In this document: piece by piece, positions 37,086 to 44,956 of the stretch
How the letters are laid out: each line of letters opens with the position of its first letter
Position numbering within the stretch: the stretch's first letter is position 1
NCBI GenBank assembly: GCA_016703625.1
Contig: JADJBP010000004.1
Coordinates: 186,001-250,000 of the forward strand
DNA from: Chitinophagaceae bacterium
GTDB lineage: Bacteria > Bacteroidota > Bacteroidia > Chitinophagales > Chitinophagaceae
Direction: 5' to 3'
DNA length: 64,000 nucleotides
The notes under the pieces: model-generated
What the model saw: only the letters and a program-made list of their open reading frames with translations
What the model was told of the DNA's origin: nothing
Databases searched by the model: none
Translations under genes and position numbers: made by a program

Positions 37086-37138
37086 AAGTATCCAGTATCC
37101 AGTATCAAGTATCCAGTATCCAGTATCCAGTATCAAGT
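37086..37138. repeat. AGTATCC tandem repeat
   Basis: About seven copies of a seven-base unit (AGTATCC, with AGTATCA variants) follow the plug-protein stop. The unit is unrelated in sequence to the other arrays in the window. Confidence 0.85.
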
Positions 37139-37221
37139 ACCGTATATCCCCGTCCTGACGGCGTTCAGCCGGGCGGGCAGCATCCGAAAACATTTTTAAT
37201 TTTTAATTCTTAATTGATCCT

Positions 37222-37229
37222 TATCTTTG
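37222..37229 (+). promoter_or_regulatory. -7 promoter box of the SRP RNA
   Basis: TATCTTTG is an exact TAnnTTTG match ending five bases before the folded 5' end of the SRP RNA. It is identical to the box of the tRNA-Lys gene. No -33 TTTG is clear. Confidence 0.7.
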
Positions 37230-37231
37230 CG

Positions 37232-37329
37232 CCGGCAAGTCTTATACGACCAGCTCCTGCTGAACTCCCCCAGGACCGGAAGGTAGCAAGGGTAGGTGGT
37301 TGAGCGGTGCGATGTAAGTAACTTGCCAT
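37232..37329 (+). ncRNA. ffs: Small bacterial signal recognition particle RNA (4.5S)
   Basis: The outer arms GGCAAGT (37234-37240) and ACTTGCC (37321-37327) close a single long hairpin. Its tip holds the SRP RNA signature CAGGACCGGAAGGTAGCAAGGG, with the GGAA tetraloop and the conserved asymmetric loop (AGCA). The length of about 95 bases is that of the Alu-less bacterial form. With Ffh it targets membrane proteins co-translationally. The promoter box immediately upstream fits the 5' end. Ends are set from the base pairing and may be off by a few bases. Confidence 0.93.
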
Positions 37330-37440
37330 TTTTATGCCCTGAACTGAAGCCGGCCAATCTTACCCGTTCACTATTACTAATTAACAATTTTCAGCAGCCC
37401 GACTGTATAAATATTTTCTGTATAACTCTTTCAATTATTT

Positions 37441-37448
37441 TACTTTTG
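37441..37448 (+). promoter_or_regulatory. -7 promoter box of fsa
   Basis: TACTTTTG matches TAnnTTTG exactly, 54 bases before the fsa ATG. Between them a CCCC-TTTT-GGGG hairpin (37482-37493) lies a few bases ahead of the start codon and could mask the ribosome site. Confidence 0.55.
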
Positions 37449-37502
37449 CGCTAGTCAAATTTTTTTAACTAAACAATAAATCCCCTTTTGGGGTATGGGC
37501 AT

Positions 37503-38156
37503 ATGAAATTTTTTATCGATACAGCAAACCTGGCACAAATTAAAGAAGCAAACGACCTTGGGATACTGGATGGTGTTACTACCAATCCCTCATTGATGGC
37601 CAAAGAAGGCATTAAAGGCCAGGAAGCGGTTATGGCTCATTACAAAACCATTTGCGAAATGGTGGATGGTGATATCAGCGCTGAAGTGATCTCAACAGAT
37701 TTTGACGGCATTGTTGCTGAAGGAAAAAAACTGGCTGCCATTCATCCAAACATAGTGGTAAAGGTGCCCATGATAAAGGATGGCATTAAAGCATTGAAAT
37801 GGTTTACGGATAACGGTATCCGTACCAACTGTACACTGGTATTCAGTGCCGGGCAGGCCATACTGGCTGCAAAAGCCGGGGCAACCTATGTTTCGCCTTT
37901 TATCGGGCGCATTGATGACAGCGGCTGGGATGGCATGATACTTATTCACCAGATGCGCCAGATATTCGACATACAGGGATATAAAACCGAGATACTGGCT
38001 GCTTCTATCCGCAATCCCAATCATATCATCAGTTGTGCTGAGGCCGGTGCCGATGTGTGTACCTGCCCCCTTGATTCAATTTTAGGATTATTAAAACACC
38101 CGTTAACAGATATCGGGTTGGCTAAATTTTTAGAAGACGCTAAGAAATTTTCTTAG
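37503..38156 (+). CDS. fsa: Fructose-6-phosphate aldolase / transaldolase-like protein
   Basis: This 217-residue protein starts MKFFIDTANLAQIKEAND and has VTTNPSLMAKEG, the Schiff-base Lys87 in NIVVKVPMI, TLVFSAGQAILAAKAGA and SPFIGRIDD. All are landmarks of the short transaldolase subfamily. Members cleave fructose 6-phosphate to dihydroxyacetone and glyceraldehyde 3-phosphate, or serve as transaldolase in the pentose phosphate pathway; sequence alone does not separate these. It uses the ATG at 37503. It is followed by a palindrome and a bidirectional terminator. Confidence 0.92.
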   Translation: MKFFIDTANLAQIKEANDLGILDGVTTNPSLMAKEGIKGQEAVMAHYKTICEMVDGDISAEVISTDFDGIVAEGKKLAAIHPNIVVKVPMIKDGIKALKWFTDNGIRTNCTLVFSAGQAILAAKAGATYVSPFIGRIDDSGWDGMILIHQMRQIFDIQGYKTEILAASIRNPNHIISCAEAGADVCTCPLDSILGLLKHPLTDIGLAKFLEDAKKFS

Positions 38157-38188
38157 GTGTCTTGACGGTTTTAAACCGTCTGACACCT
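38155..38188. repeat. Palindrome overlapping the fsa stop codon
   Basis: AGGTGTC pairs with GACACCT, and GACGGTTTTAAACCGTC is self-complementary between them. The element begins inside the fsa TAG. It resembles in layout the palindrome at 34281-34356 (GACGG...CCGTC core). Confidence 0.75.
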
Positions 38189-38195
38189 TACAATA

Positions 38196-38232
38196 AAATG
38201 CCCGGCAGATCTTCCTGATTTACCGGGCATTT
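38196..38232. terminator. Bidirectional terminator between fsa and the next gene
   Basis: AAATGCCCGG and CCGGGCATTT form a ten-base perfect stem with a 17-base loop, flanked by A's on the left and T's on the right. It serves the two converging genes. Confidence 0.8.
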
Positions 38233-38252
38233 CTTATTGTGGTTAAATATGT

Positions 38253-38639
38253 TTATCCTTTTTTTGTTTTAGGCCTGCTCATGATCTCATCCAGGGTTTT
38301 TAATGCAGGGTCGGGTTTCTTTTTGATATAGATCGTAAATTCCTTAACCATAGAAGGATCTGACCGTAACCTGACTTTTACATCCACTTTATCTGCTGCA
38401 ATATTCTGGTCTATCCACAGACTGTTTCCATTGAATTTTCCGGCCGAAGCCCAGAAGATGAGATGTGTACTGTCGAGCGGAAGGTATTTACCATTGGATA
38501 ATTTGCCATCTATGTTGATATAATTGAATGTGCCTTTTTTCAAACTGTCGGTATACAGGTTTACATAAATGCTTTCTACCTTTTGTGCTTTGGTGGAAAG
38601 CGAACCTGCAATAAATAAAAAGAGTAAATATTTTTTCAA
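38253..38639 (-). CDS. Secreted protein of unknown function
   Basis: This 128-residue protein has a signal peptide (MKKYLLFLFIAGSLSTKAQ). A beta-rich mature part follows (VNLYTDSLKKGTFNYINIDG, then DVKVRLRSDP), with a Lys-rich tail. It resembles a single immunoglobulin-like fold but I cannot name a family. It ends at a shared terminator. Nothing nearby indicates a role. Confidence 0.7.
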   Translation of the reverse strand: MKKYLLFLFIAGSLSTKAQKVESIYVNLYTDSLKKGTFNYINIDGKLSNGKYLPLDSTHLIFWASAGKFNGNSLWIDQNIAADKVDVKVRLRSDPSMVKEFTIYIKKKPDPALKTLDEIMSRPKTKKG

Positions 38640-38769
38640 GTGAATTGTTTAGTACAAAGTTGGTAAAAATTATGCCAATGATGTATTTGCAGCTCCTTTT
38701 AAATGTTAAAGTTTAGTTGTGACAATATAGCTGCACTTCCGGTAAAGTATAGATTACAGGGATATTAAC

Positions 38770-38800
38770 AAAAAAAAAGGGAGCAGCTTGCGCTGCTCCC
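38770..38800 (-). terminator. Rho-independent terminator of the fasciclin gene
   Basis: On the minus strand GGGAGCAGC and GCTGCTCCC arms are followed by nine T's. It lies 35 bases beyond the stop of the fasciclin gene. Confidence 0.88.
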
Positions 38801-38834
38801 GGACTGAATGTTTAGATATAAACAAAAAACTGCC

Positions 38835-39386
38835 TTATTTTTTTGGCATTAAAACGGCATCAATTACGTGCACCACGCCATTGCTTCCGGCCAGGTCGGC
38901 TGCCGTTACATTGGCACCATTGATCATGACCTTACCGTCTTTAATGGTTACCGTTAGTTCTTCACCCTGTAAGGTCTTTACTTTCTGGCCATCTTTCAGG
39001 TCAGCGGCCTTTACAGCACCGGCAACCACATGGTAGGTTAAAATGCCGGTTAATTTTTCTTTGCTTTCAGGTTTAAGCAGGCCTTCAACCGTTCCGGCAG
39101 GCAATGCGCTAAAAGCTGCATTTGTTGGAGCAAATACGGTAAACGGACCGGCACCTTTCAGTGTTTCTACCAGGCCGGCTGCAGTTACTGCAGCAACCAG
39201 TGTTGTGTGATCGGGAGATCCGATGGCAACATCAACAATGTCTTTTGGGGCCACAGGAGCCACTACTTCTTCTTTAACTACTTCCGGAGTTGTTTCGGTT
39301 GTTTCTGTTTTGCTGTCATTACAGGCTACAAGTGTTATTGCGCTGAAAGCTACAGCAGCAAGGATTGAAAAAATGTTTTTTTGCAT
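38835..39386 (-). CDS. Fasciclin (FAS1) domain lipoprotein
   Basis: This 183-residue protein has a lipoprotein signal (FSAITLVACNDS), a Thr/Glu linker and one FAS1 domain from about residue 50. The H1 motif TVFAPTNAAFSALP and the H2-like VVHVIDAVLMP are both clear, with the YH motif in LTYHVVAGAV. FAS1 domains mediate adhesion at the cell surface or within biofilm matrix. It appears monocistronic, with a strong terminator. Confidence 0.93.
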   Translation of the reverse strand: MQKNIFSILAAVAFSAITLVACNDSKTETTETTPEVVKEEVVAPVAPKDIVDVAIGSPDHTTLVAAVTAAGLVETLKGAGPFTVFAPTNAAFSALPAGTVEGLLKPESKEKLTGILTYHVVAGAVKAADLKDGQKVKTLQGEELTVTIKDGKVMINGANVTAADLAGSNGVVHVIDAVLMPKK

Positions 39387-39540
39387 AAAATTTATTTTTG
39401 TGTTTTCTAATAAACAGATCCGGCGTAAAAAGGTTTGATTTTTTTAATTTCAAATTGAATGAACAGGAACTGTTGCATGTTCTTTCCTGCTCGGTTACCA
39501 TTGCTTAAACAATGCATTTTATTTCCGGATGTTTGGCCAA

Positions 39541-39573
39541 AAAAGTTGCCCTGGTTGCGGGCAACTTTTTAAA
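39541..39573 (-). terminator. Terminator of the Hsp20 gene
   Basis: AAGTTGCCC (39544-39552) pairs with GGGCAACTT (39560-39568) around a seven-base loop. A/T runs on both sides allow termination, mainly of the minus-strand hsp20. Confidence 0.75.
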
Positions 39574-39589
39574 ACACATCGTTCAGGCA

Positions 39590-40042
39590 TTAAGAAACGG
39601 TTATCAGCCGTGGCGGCTTTTGTTTTGCTTCTTCTTTTTTAGGGATCAAAAGCTGAAGCAAACCATTTTCGTACCTGGCTTCGATCCTGTCAATATCCAC
39701 TACATCCTTCTGCAGGGTGAAGGTTCTCCGGAATGACTGGTAGCTGAATTCCTTACGGAAATACCTTTCTTCTTCCGTTACTTCTTTTTGATCATTTCTT
39801 TCCGAACTGATGGTCAATACATTTCCATTCAGTTCAATGGTGAAATCTTTTTTAGTCATACCGGGAGCAGCTACAGCAACTTCATAATGTTCAGCAGTTT
39901 CCTTGATATTCACTGCAGGAATGCTGGTGTTCGTGTCGGAAAAATTTAAATTTCCCCAGTTGAAAAGGTCCCGGTTAACAAAATCATCAAAAAGTACCGG
40001 AAATGGATTCAGCAGGCTTCCATTTCTTTTTAACAGTGTCAT
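39590..40042 (-). CDS. Hsp20 / alpha-crystallin family small heat-shock protein
   Basis: This 150-residue protein contains an alpha-crystallin domain from about residue 42. Visible landmarks are IKETAEHYEVAVAAPGMTK, the dimer region ERYFRKEFSYQSFRRTF and YENGLLQLLIPK. It ends with a short tail RLITVS, an I-x-V type anchor. It acts as an ATP-independent holdase. Unusually for this phylum a strong Shine-Dalgarno sequence (AAGGAGGT) precedes the ATG, so the protein should be translated efficiently. A heat-shock promoter was not identified. Confidence 0.93.
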   Translation of the reverse strand: MTLLKRNGSLLNPFPVLFDDFVNRDLFNWGNLNFSDTNTSIPAVNIKETAEHYEVAVAAPGMTKKDFTIELNGNVLTISSERNDQKEVTEEERYFRKEFSYQSFRRTFTLQKDVVDIDRIEARYENGLLQLLIPKKEEAKQKPPRLITVS

Positions 40043-40046
40043 AATT

Positions 40047-40054
40047 ACCTCCTT
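40047..40054 (-). promoter_or_regulatory. Strong Shine-Dalgarno site of hsp20
   Basis: AAGGAGGT on the minus strand lies four bases before the ATG at 40042. Most genes in this window lack such a site, as usual in Bacteroidota. It supports the chosen start. Confidence 0.7.
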
Positions 40055-40225
40055 TTTAATGGTTAAAAAATTAATTTCAGATCAAAAAAATCAATTTTTG
40101 TGCCACCGGGGCATCGACCCAAAAAAATGAAAAATTGACGTAAAAAATGGAAAAAAATGACAGGATAAAGTCAAAATTTCTGTCAGGGTTAATTAAGAAG
40201 GCAGTAAAAAACCCCTAACAAATAA

Positions 40226-40260
40226 AATGGGTAACCGCCAATTTTGACCGGTTACCCATT
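40226..40260 (-). terminator. Terminator downstream of the WG-repeat gene
   Basis: AATGGGTAACCG pairs with CGGTTACCCATT (12 bases) around an eleven-base loop. On the minus strand the hairpin lies just past the WG-repeat stop at 40284 and is followed by TTTATTTG. There are no neighbours on the plus strand. Confidence 0.75.
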
Positions 40261-40283
40261 GGTATCTTTAGTTGAATGGTTCG

Positions 40284-40748
40284 TCAATCCTTAACATCCA
40301 GCATTACTTCCCGGCCGTCTTTAACAGCCCTTATATCACCATACCTGCCAACAGTTATTTTCTGGTATTCATTGGGGATCAACACTTTTCCCTTGTTGTT
40401 GATCATGCCCATAAGTCCATTCATTTTTGTAATTGCACGCCCGTTCCTGAATGGTGCGATCGATTCATAGATATTTTCAGTAATTACTTTTCCTTCGATG
40501 GACAGTAATCCTATTTTCCCTTCTTTGGTAGTGTATGAAATGCCATCACTTCCAAAAGGGCGTATTTTTTCGTATTCCGGCTTAACAATTTCCTTACCAC
40601 TGGATTTGATCACACCGCAAAGCCCGTTTTTCCATACGATGGCAACGCCATGATAAAATTTACCGATTTTGTCATACTCCTTGCTTACTTCCTGTGCAAA
40701 TCCCTGGAGTGTAAATAATGTGATAAAGAGAAAGATGATCTTTTTCAT
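40284..40748 (-). CDS. WG-repeat secreted protein
   Basis: This 154-residue protein has a signal peptide (MKKIIFLFITLFTLQGFAQ). Three to four WG-type repeats of about 35 residues follow, for example KNGLCGVIKSSGKEIVKPEYEKI, KEGKIGLLSIEGKVI and MNGLMGMINNKGKVLIPNEYQ (each shown only in part). WG repeats form a beta fold of unknown role, common in secreted bacterial proteins. It stands alone between terminators. Confidence 0.85.
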   Translation of the reverse strand: MKKIIFLFITLFTLQGFAQEVSKEYDKIGKFYHGVAIVWKNGLCGVIKSSGKEIVKPEYEKIRPFGSDGISYTTKEGKIGLLSIEGKVITENIYESIAPFRNGRAITKMNGLMGMINNKGKVLIPNEYQKITVGRYGDIRAVKDGREVMLDVKD

Positions 40749-40875
40749 AATGCAGTTTTGGTTATTTAGAGAATTTAATGTTTAAAAGTAATGATAATTA
40801 CAGAATAAAAGTAAAAAATTAAAAACGGAAAAGAGTAATCCATTTGGATAATGAAAAAGTACTATTGAAACGATT

Positions 40876-41202
40876 TTAGGTTATTCTTGTCCCGTCGGCA
40901 AATAATACCAGCAATGCCTGTATGCTTTCTTTTAAAATGCCGGAACCCTCATCAAACAGGTTGTCTTTATTTTTTTTGGAAGCTTTGGGATCTGTTGATT
41001 TTTTTATGACTGACAATGCCGATTCTTTGTCGTCAAAGAAAGCAGCAATGTTTTTTTCATAAAAAGGGTTTATCGATTCAATAGCCAGTAATAACACTTC
41101 ATATTCGCCAAGGATCGCGTTTATTTCTTTTACATTTTCCAGGGAATGCCTCCTGGGTATCCTGTTGAATAATGCCTGTAATGAAGTTGTTGCCGGGTTC
41201 AT
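40876..41202 (-). CDS. Small cytoplasmic protein of unknown function
   Basis: I start at the ATG at 41202 (MNPATTSLQALFNRIPRR), giving 108 residues. An upstream in-frame ATG adds 28 residues of poor quality. The protein is charged, predicted helical (ENVKEINAILGEYEVLL, then PKASKKNKDNLFDEG) and has no signal or membrane segment. I recognise no family. It follows the acetyltransferase gene on the same strand with a 91-base gap. Confidence 0.6.
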   Translation of the reverse strand: MNPATTSLQALFNRIPRRHSLENVKEINAILGEYEVLLLAIESINPFYEKNIAAFFDDKESALSVIKKSTDPKASKKNKDNLFDEGSGILKESIQALLVLFADGTRIT

Positions 41203-41293
41203 GGTAATTGTTGGGTATAATGAAAGTACATCAAATTGATGCATGCAGTAAAGATAATGTTTACCCGGAATGCAGGTACCGTACAAAGTGTGA

Positions 41294-41808
41294 TTATTGG
41301 GGTATGATCAGTTTGTCTTTCGTAATACCATATACATCCAGTATATCATTTCCACTGTTTATTTCCTGTTGCCATGCGAACCCCAGTTTTTTTAATAATT
41401 GAACAGAAGCATTGTTCTCTTTGATGGTTGTGGCCAGTATATGCCTGTGTACAGGCAATTTGAGCAGCTCATTCAATACAGTAAAAGCTGCTTCAAAAGC
41501 AAGGCCTTTTTTGGTATATACCGGTAGAAAGGCAAACCCGATATCATGGTGTGCTAAATAATCACGTTTAATGAAAGTAATGATACCAACGGCGATCTGC
41601 CCGCCGGTTAATTGTACAACCCAATATATAATGCCAGGGTTGTTCAGGATCTTTTCAATATAGTTTGCAGCATCTGCTTTTGATTTTATATTTCGTTCAC
41701 CGATATATTTGATCCAGGCCGGCGTGTTTACCAGTTCAAAAATAAAATCAGCATCCTCCGGGTAAGCCGTTTTAGTGTAAGCCTTTTGGTCTTGTATTGC
41801 TGTTTCAT
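41294..41808 (-). CDS. GNAT N-acetyltransferase (RimJ/RimL-like), one frameshift
   Basis: The corrected protein is 171 residues. It begins MKQQYKTKRLTLKRLTPEDADFI and contains NTPAWIKYIGER, the acetyl-CoA-binding strand DIGFAFLPVYTKKGLAFEA and NNASVQLLKKLGF. This is the layout of RimJ/RimL-type acetyltransferases. The GGG run 41760-41762 (CCC on the coding strand) is one base short; a fourth C restores LTPEDADF. Only the C-terminal part is open in one piece. Substrate unknown. Confidence 0.85.
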
Positions 41809-41890
41809 TTTATATAGTAAATTTAATTAAACAGTTCTGGGGCAGTGCCTGTTTGGTTATTTAGCCGGTAATGTAATTTTTTCACCAGTT

Positions 41891-42529
41891 TTATTGCGGT
41901 ACTTTATTCCGGAGCCTGAGCAGGTACATTGAACAGGTAACGATAAAGGCAAGTATCGAGCCTTCAATGATGCGTTGATAAAGACCTGCGTATTCAGCAT
42001 CCATGCCGGCTGAAAGGATCCCAATAAAAACCATGGCCACTATGCCTGAAATAAACCCGGAATAAACAACCGGTTTTGCATTAGTCCATTTCCGGGCTGC
42101 AATGGCAACAAAGATCAAAGGAACAGGAACAACCAGGTAGGTGAGTGTACCGGTAAGGTTATGTATGAATTGTGAAAAGCTGGGATCAATAAATTCCTTA
42201 TTGCATCCTGCATCGCAGGGGAAAAAGCTGACGGCCACCGTTCCCAATCCGTAAAATATACCAATACCGTAAAACCCTGCCCGTGATAAAATATGTTTGG
42301 GCAAAACCCGCATGGCTAAAAAAGCAAAAACAGCCATACATATTCCGGCCGGTAAAAAACCAAAAAATCTCAATTGCATTCCATATGTTGTATCAATGGC
42401 ATATGATTCACTGATGAGTTGTGAAACATGACTGTACCCCGGAACCAGCATTGCAGCAATGATGGTTGTTGCTATAAAAAGGATCACACCCATAAATCCA
42501 AAGCAGGAAGCAGCATTTGCGTATTTCAT
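41891..42529 (-). CDS. DUF998 membrane protein
   Basis: This 212-residue protein has six hydrophobic segments. The early motif PGYSHVSQLISESYA after helix 1 and FFPCDAGCN after helix 3 are typical of DUF998 proteins. Their function is unknown. It lies between two acetyltransferase genes on the same strand, separated by gaps of 82 and 119 bases, with no sign of tight coupling. Confidence 0.88.
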   Translation of the reverse strand: MKYANAASCFGFMGVILFIATTIIAAMLVPGYSHVSQLISESYAIDTTYGMQLRFFGFLPAGICMAVFAFLAMRVLPKHILSRAGFYGIGIFYGLGTVAVSFFPCDAGCNKEFIDPSFSQFIHNLTGTLTYLVVPVPLIFVAIAARKWTNAKPVVYSGFISGIVAMVFIGILSAGMDAEYAGLYQRIIEGSILAFIVTCSMYLLRLRNKVPQ

Positions 42530-42648
42530 TAAAAATATTTGTTGATGAAATTATAGTTCAGGGTTTATGTTTTAATAGATCCCTTCCCGTTTTAAGTTAA
42601 TTCAAAAATTACTTTCATAATGTGGTTCCTTTTTGCGTTGCCGGAAGT

Positions 42649-43101
42649 TTATACGATCAACTTCGACATGCATATGCTGTTCTCTACATGTTCATATTGC
42701 CCGTAATTTTTTATGATGGTATATCCCGCTTTTTGATACAGCCTGATCGCTTCAGGTTGTTTTTTACCGGTTTCCAGGATACATGTCGAATAATTCAATT
42801 CCATAGCCCATATTTCCAGTTCTTTTAAAATGTTCAGCCCGGTACCATGCCCGCGGAATTCCGGCAACACAAACATTCTTTTTATTTCTGCCTGGTGTTC
42901 ATGGGATTTTTTAAAGGCTCCACAGCCCACCGGGTTATTGTCAACATAACAGATGATCACATTGCGCAGGTTTTCAATGGAATTGAATTGGGCATAAAAA
43001 TCATGTTCGTCACCATCTCTTATTTTAAGGTCTGCATCCAGTAATGCAACCAGCTCCCGGAAGTGGAGATTGTCAGAATCGGTTCTGCTGAATATGGTCA
43101 T
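42649..43101 (-). CDS. GNAT N-acetyltransferase
   Basis: This 150-residue protein shows the GNAT fold: VGCGAFKKSHEHQAEIKRMFVLPEFRGHGTG (strand 4 into the acetyl-CoA P-loop, in part), then ELEIWAMELNYSTCILETGKKQPEAI and YQKAGYTIIKNYG. The pattern RxHGTG is the CoA pyrophosphate loop. Its substrate is not apparent. It starts 13 residues after a potential alternative but MTIFSRTDSDNL is the only good start. Confidence 0.87.
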   Translation of the reverse strand: MTIFSRTDSDNLHFRELVALLDADLKIRDGDEHDFYAQFNSIENLRNVIICYVDNNPVGCGAFKKSHEHQAEIKRMFVLPEFRGHGTGLNILKELEIWAMELNYSTCILETGKKQPEAIRLYQKAGYTIIKNYGQYEHVENSICMSKLIV

Positions 43102-43461
43102 AAATGTATATACAATTTTATGTTCTGATAACAGGTTTTGAAAATAATATCAACTCAAATTAATTAAAAATTGCATTCAAAACTTTATTGAGATACAACA
43201 TATTCCACAGATTGCTTGGGGGTTAGGGGGTGATTTGCCTTTCAGTAAACAAGCAAGAAAAGGAACCAGCCATTTTTATATATTTATTTCTTTTTCAGGT
43301 TTATTATATTATATTTGCCCTTGACCGTACAAATTTCTTATCCTTAAGAATATACCAACCCCATCCATTTCAGCTTATTACATCATTCAATTCCTTTGAA
43401 CCAGGCCCCGTTTTGCTAAACGGTTTTTGAATTGTTATTTAACCTCTTTAAACCAAGAATT
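43102..43461 (+). promoter_or_regulatory. Intergenic region with a candidate promoter
   Basis: This 360-base gap separates divergent genes. It contains an exact TAnnTTTG box, TATATTTG (43310-43317), which could drive the sorting-tail gene at 43462 with a 140-base leader. No hairpin, leader peptide or other gene is evident. Confidence 0.4.
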
Positions 43462-44121
43462 ATGTGTAAGCTTAACCTCAGCCTGCAAAAAAGGGTTTTA
43501 ACCGGCCTGAAATTAAATTTTATTACGGGCATCGCCATATTGCTTGCTTTTTTCCGCAAAAGCCCAGCTCCGGGGCAATTACCAGTTAACCTGAAAATTT
43601 TTAAGGCCAGTGCGGTCAACAGTAAACAGGTAAAAGTTTTCTGGACAACCGAGTATGAAAAAGATAACGGGTATTTTGATATTGAACGTTCGGCTGATGG
43701 AGTTAATTTTAGCATAGTGGGCAGGGTGCCCGGTATCAATAACAATGGCCATTTAACGGATTATACTTTTTTTGATAACCAGTCAATGAGCGGTATATCC
43801 TTTTACCGCCTGAAACAGGTTGATATTGACGGCAAGTTTTCTTTTTCACCCATAGAAAGGGTACGGAATGCAGAAACGGGCCATTCAGCGGATATCTATC
43901 CCAATCCCGCTTCCGGGGCTTCCTTTAATATCAATTTACTGAAAAACATACCCGGTACCATTGATGTATTGGTTTATGACCATGTTGGGCGACTAAAATT
44001 GCAGCAGCAATTCGGTAATAACAATACCATTACAGTGAACCATCACTTATCAGCTGGTATTTATACAGTTAAAATAACCGGGAAGGAATTATCAAGCACC
44101 AGGCAGTTGGTGATCCAGTAA
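43462..44121 (+). CDS. Secreted protein with a type IX secretion C-terminal sorting domain
   Basis: The ATG at 43462 begins MCKLNLSLQKRV with a hydrophobic stretch (LNFITGIAILLAFF) that can serve as signal or anchor. The middle part (NSKQVKVFWTTEYEKDNGYF, then FYRLKQVDIDGKFSFSP) is the fibronectin-like domain that commonly precedes type A sorting tails. The last 75 residues (IYPNPASGASFNINL, VYDHVGRLKLQQ, LSAGIYTVKI) are a type A sorting domain. It implies export by the type IX system, consistent with the plug gene at 35776. No enzyme domain is present. Confidence 0.88.
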   Translation: MCKLNLSLQKRVLTGLKLNFITGIAILLAFFRKSPAPGQLPVNLKIFKASAVNSKQVKVFWTTEYEKDNGYFDIERSADGVNFSIVGRVPGINNNGHLTDYTFFDNQSMSGISFYRLKQVDIDGKFSFSPIERVRNAETGHSADIYPNPASGASFNINLLKNIPGTIDVLVYDHVGRLKLQQQFGNNNTITVNHHLSAGIYTVKITGKELSSTRQLVIQ

Positions 44122-44256
44122 AAGAAACGGGTAAAATTTTTATAATGCCGGCAGTTTATGTAATAGGAGCCGGGTGTGCATAGTGAAAACGGTGAGGACT
44201 TTAACTTCTGCCGCAGGGTCAATTATATCCCTGTACCTGCATAAAAATATAAGGAT

Positions 44257-44538
44257 TTAAGGAGAATTGCTTTTCCTTTTTTTGTGTGTATTTACAAAAA
44301 CAAGGTCAATAAAGGTATTGGCATCATTGATCTTCCATACGGGTGCCGGTGTATTGTTGGTTTTTTCAAAACATTCGGGTAATAATTCCGGTATCAACCC
44401 ATCCTGGCAGGCTTCCTTTAACTGCTGTTTTTGCGAAAACCATCCTTCGGATTCTGCACGGGCGCTTTTTACCCATGCTTTTGAAAAAAAACTGGAATGA
44501 ATGATAAGTAAAAGCTCTTTTTGTCTGCTGTTGTTCAT
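44257..44538 (-). CDS. Small protein of unknown function
   Basis: This 93-residue frame begins MNNSRQKELLLIIHSSFFSKAWVKSAR and contains EGWFSQKQQLKEACQDGLIPELL and FIDLVFVNTHKKR. It has no signal or membrane segment and a plausible amino-acid mix. I recognise no family and no strong ribosome site, so it is a tentative gene; the opposite strand holds a similar-length frame that looks less protein-like. Confidence 0.5.
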   Translation of the reverse strand: MNNSRQKELLLIIHSSFFSKAWVKSARAESEGWFSQKQQLKEACQDGLIPELLPECFEKTNNTPAPVWKINDANTFIDLVFVNTHKKRKSNSP

Positions 44539-44956
44539 AATATTGGTTGATGTTTTAAACAGGATTGAACCGTAATAATAGCGAAACGCTTAAAATGCAA
44601 ACTTAATTGTGGTTTTTAACAGGAATTGTAGCAATTATTTTAATTCTGTATAGAAATTATTCTATGCTTGTTTACAGGGGGACAGGATTGGATTCTTAAA
44701 GCGGGAACAGGTGATTTATATCAATAAATGTGCCAGAGAGAAGCCAGGGAAATTATTTTTTGGAGAAGATTTACCCGTAGATTTTGATATTATTTTGGTT
44801 TAAATACATAGGGCCCTCAGCAGCATGTATATGATCCTTATCAGCTGGTTTTTAAGCAACAGCCGCAGGGTTTGCATTACAACATGAAATCAGTTTCTGT
44901 ACATTCATGATATTGGTCAGTTTGGTTTTAATTCCGGCTGGTTTATTTTAGTTTTA
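44539..44956. other. Gene-poor interval before the cysteine-synthase-like gene
   Basis: I find no convincing gene here. A stretch of about 50 open codons (44655-44806) ends GKLFFGEDLPVDFDIILV but has no ATG start. It could be a decayed or frameshifted remnant. No repeats or terminators are evident. Confidence 0.45.

Noticed and set aside
44655..44806. About 50 open codons ending GKLFFGEDLPVDFDIILV
   Set aside because: There is no ATG in the frame and no recognisable family; it may be a remnant but cannot be supported as a gene.
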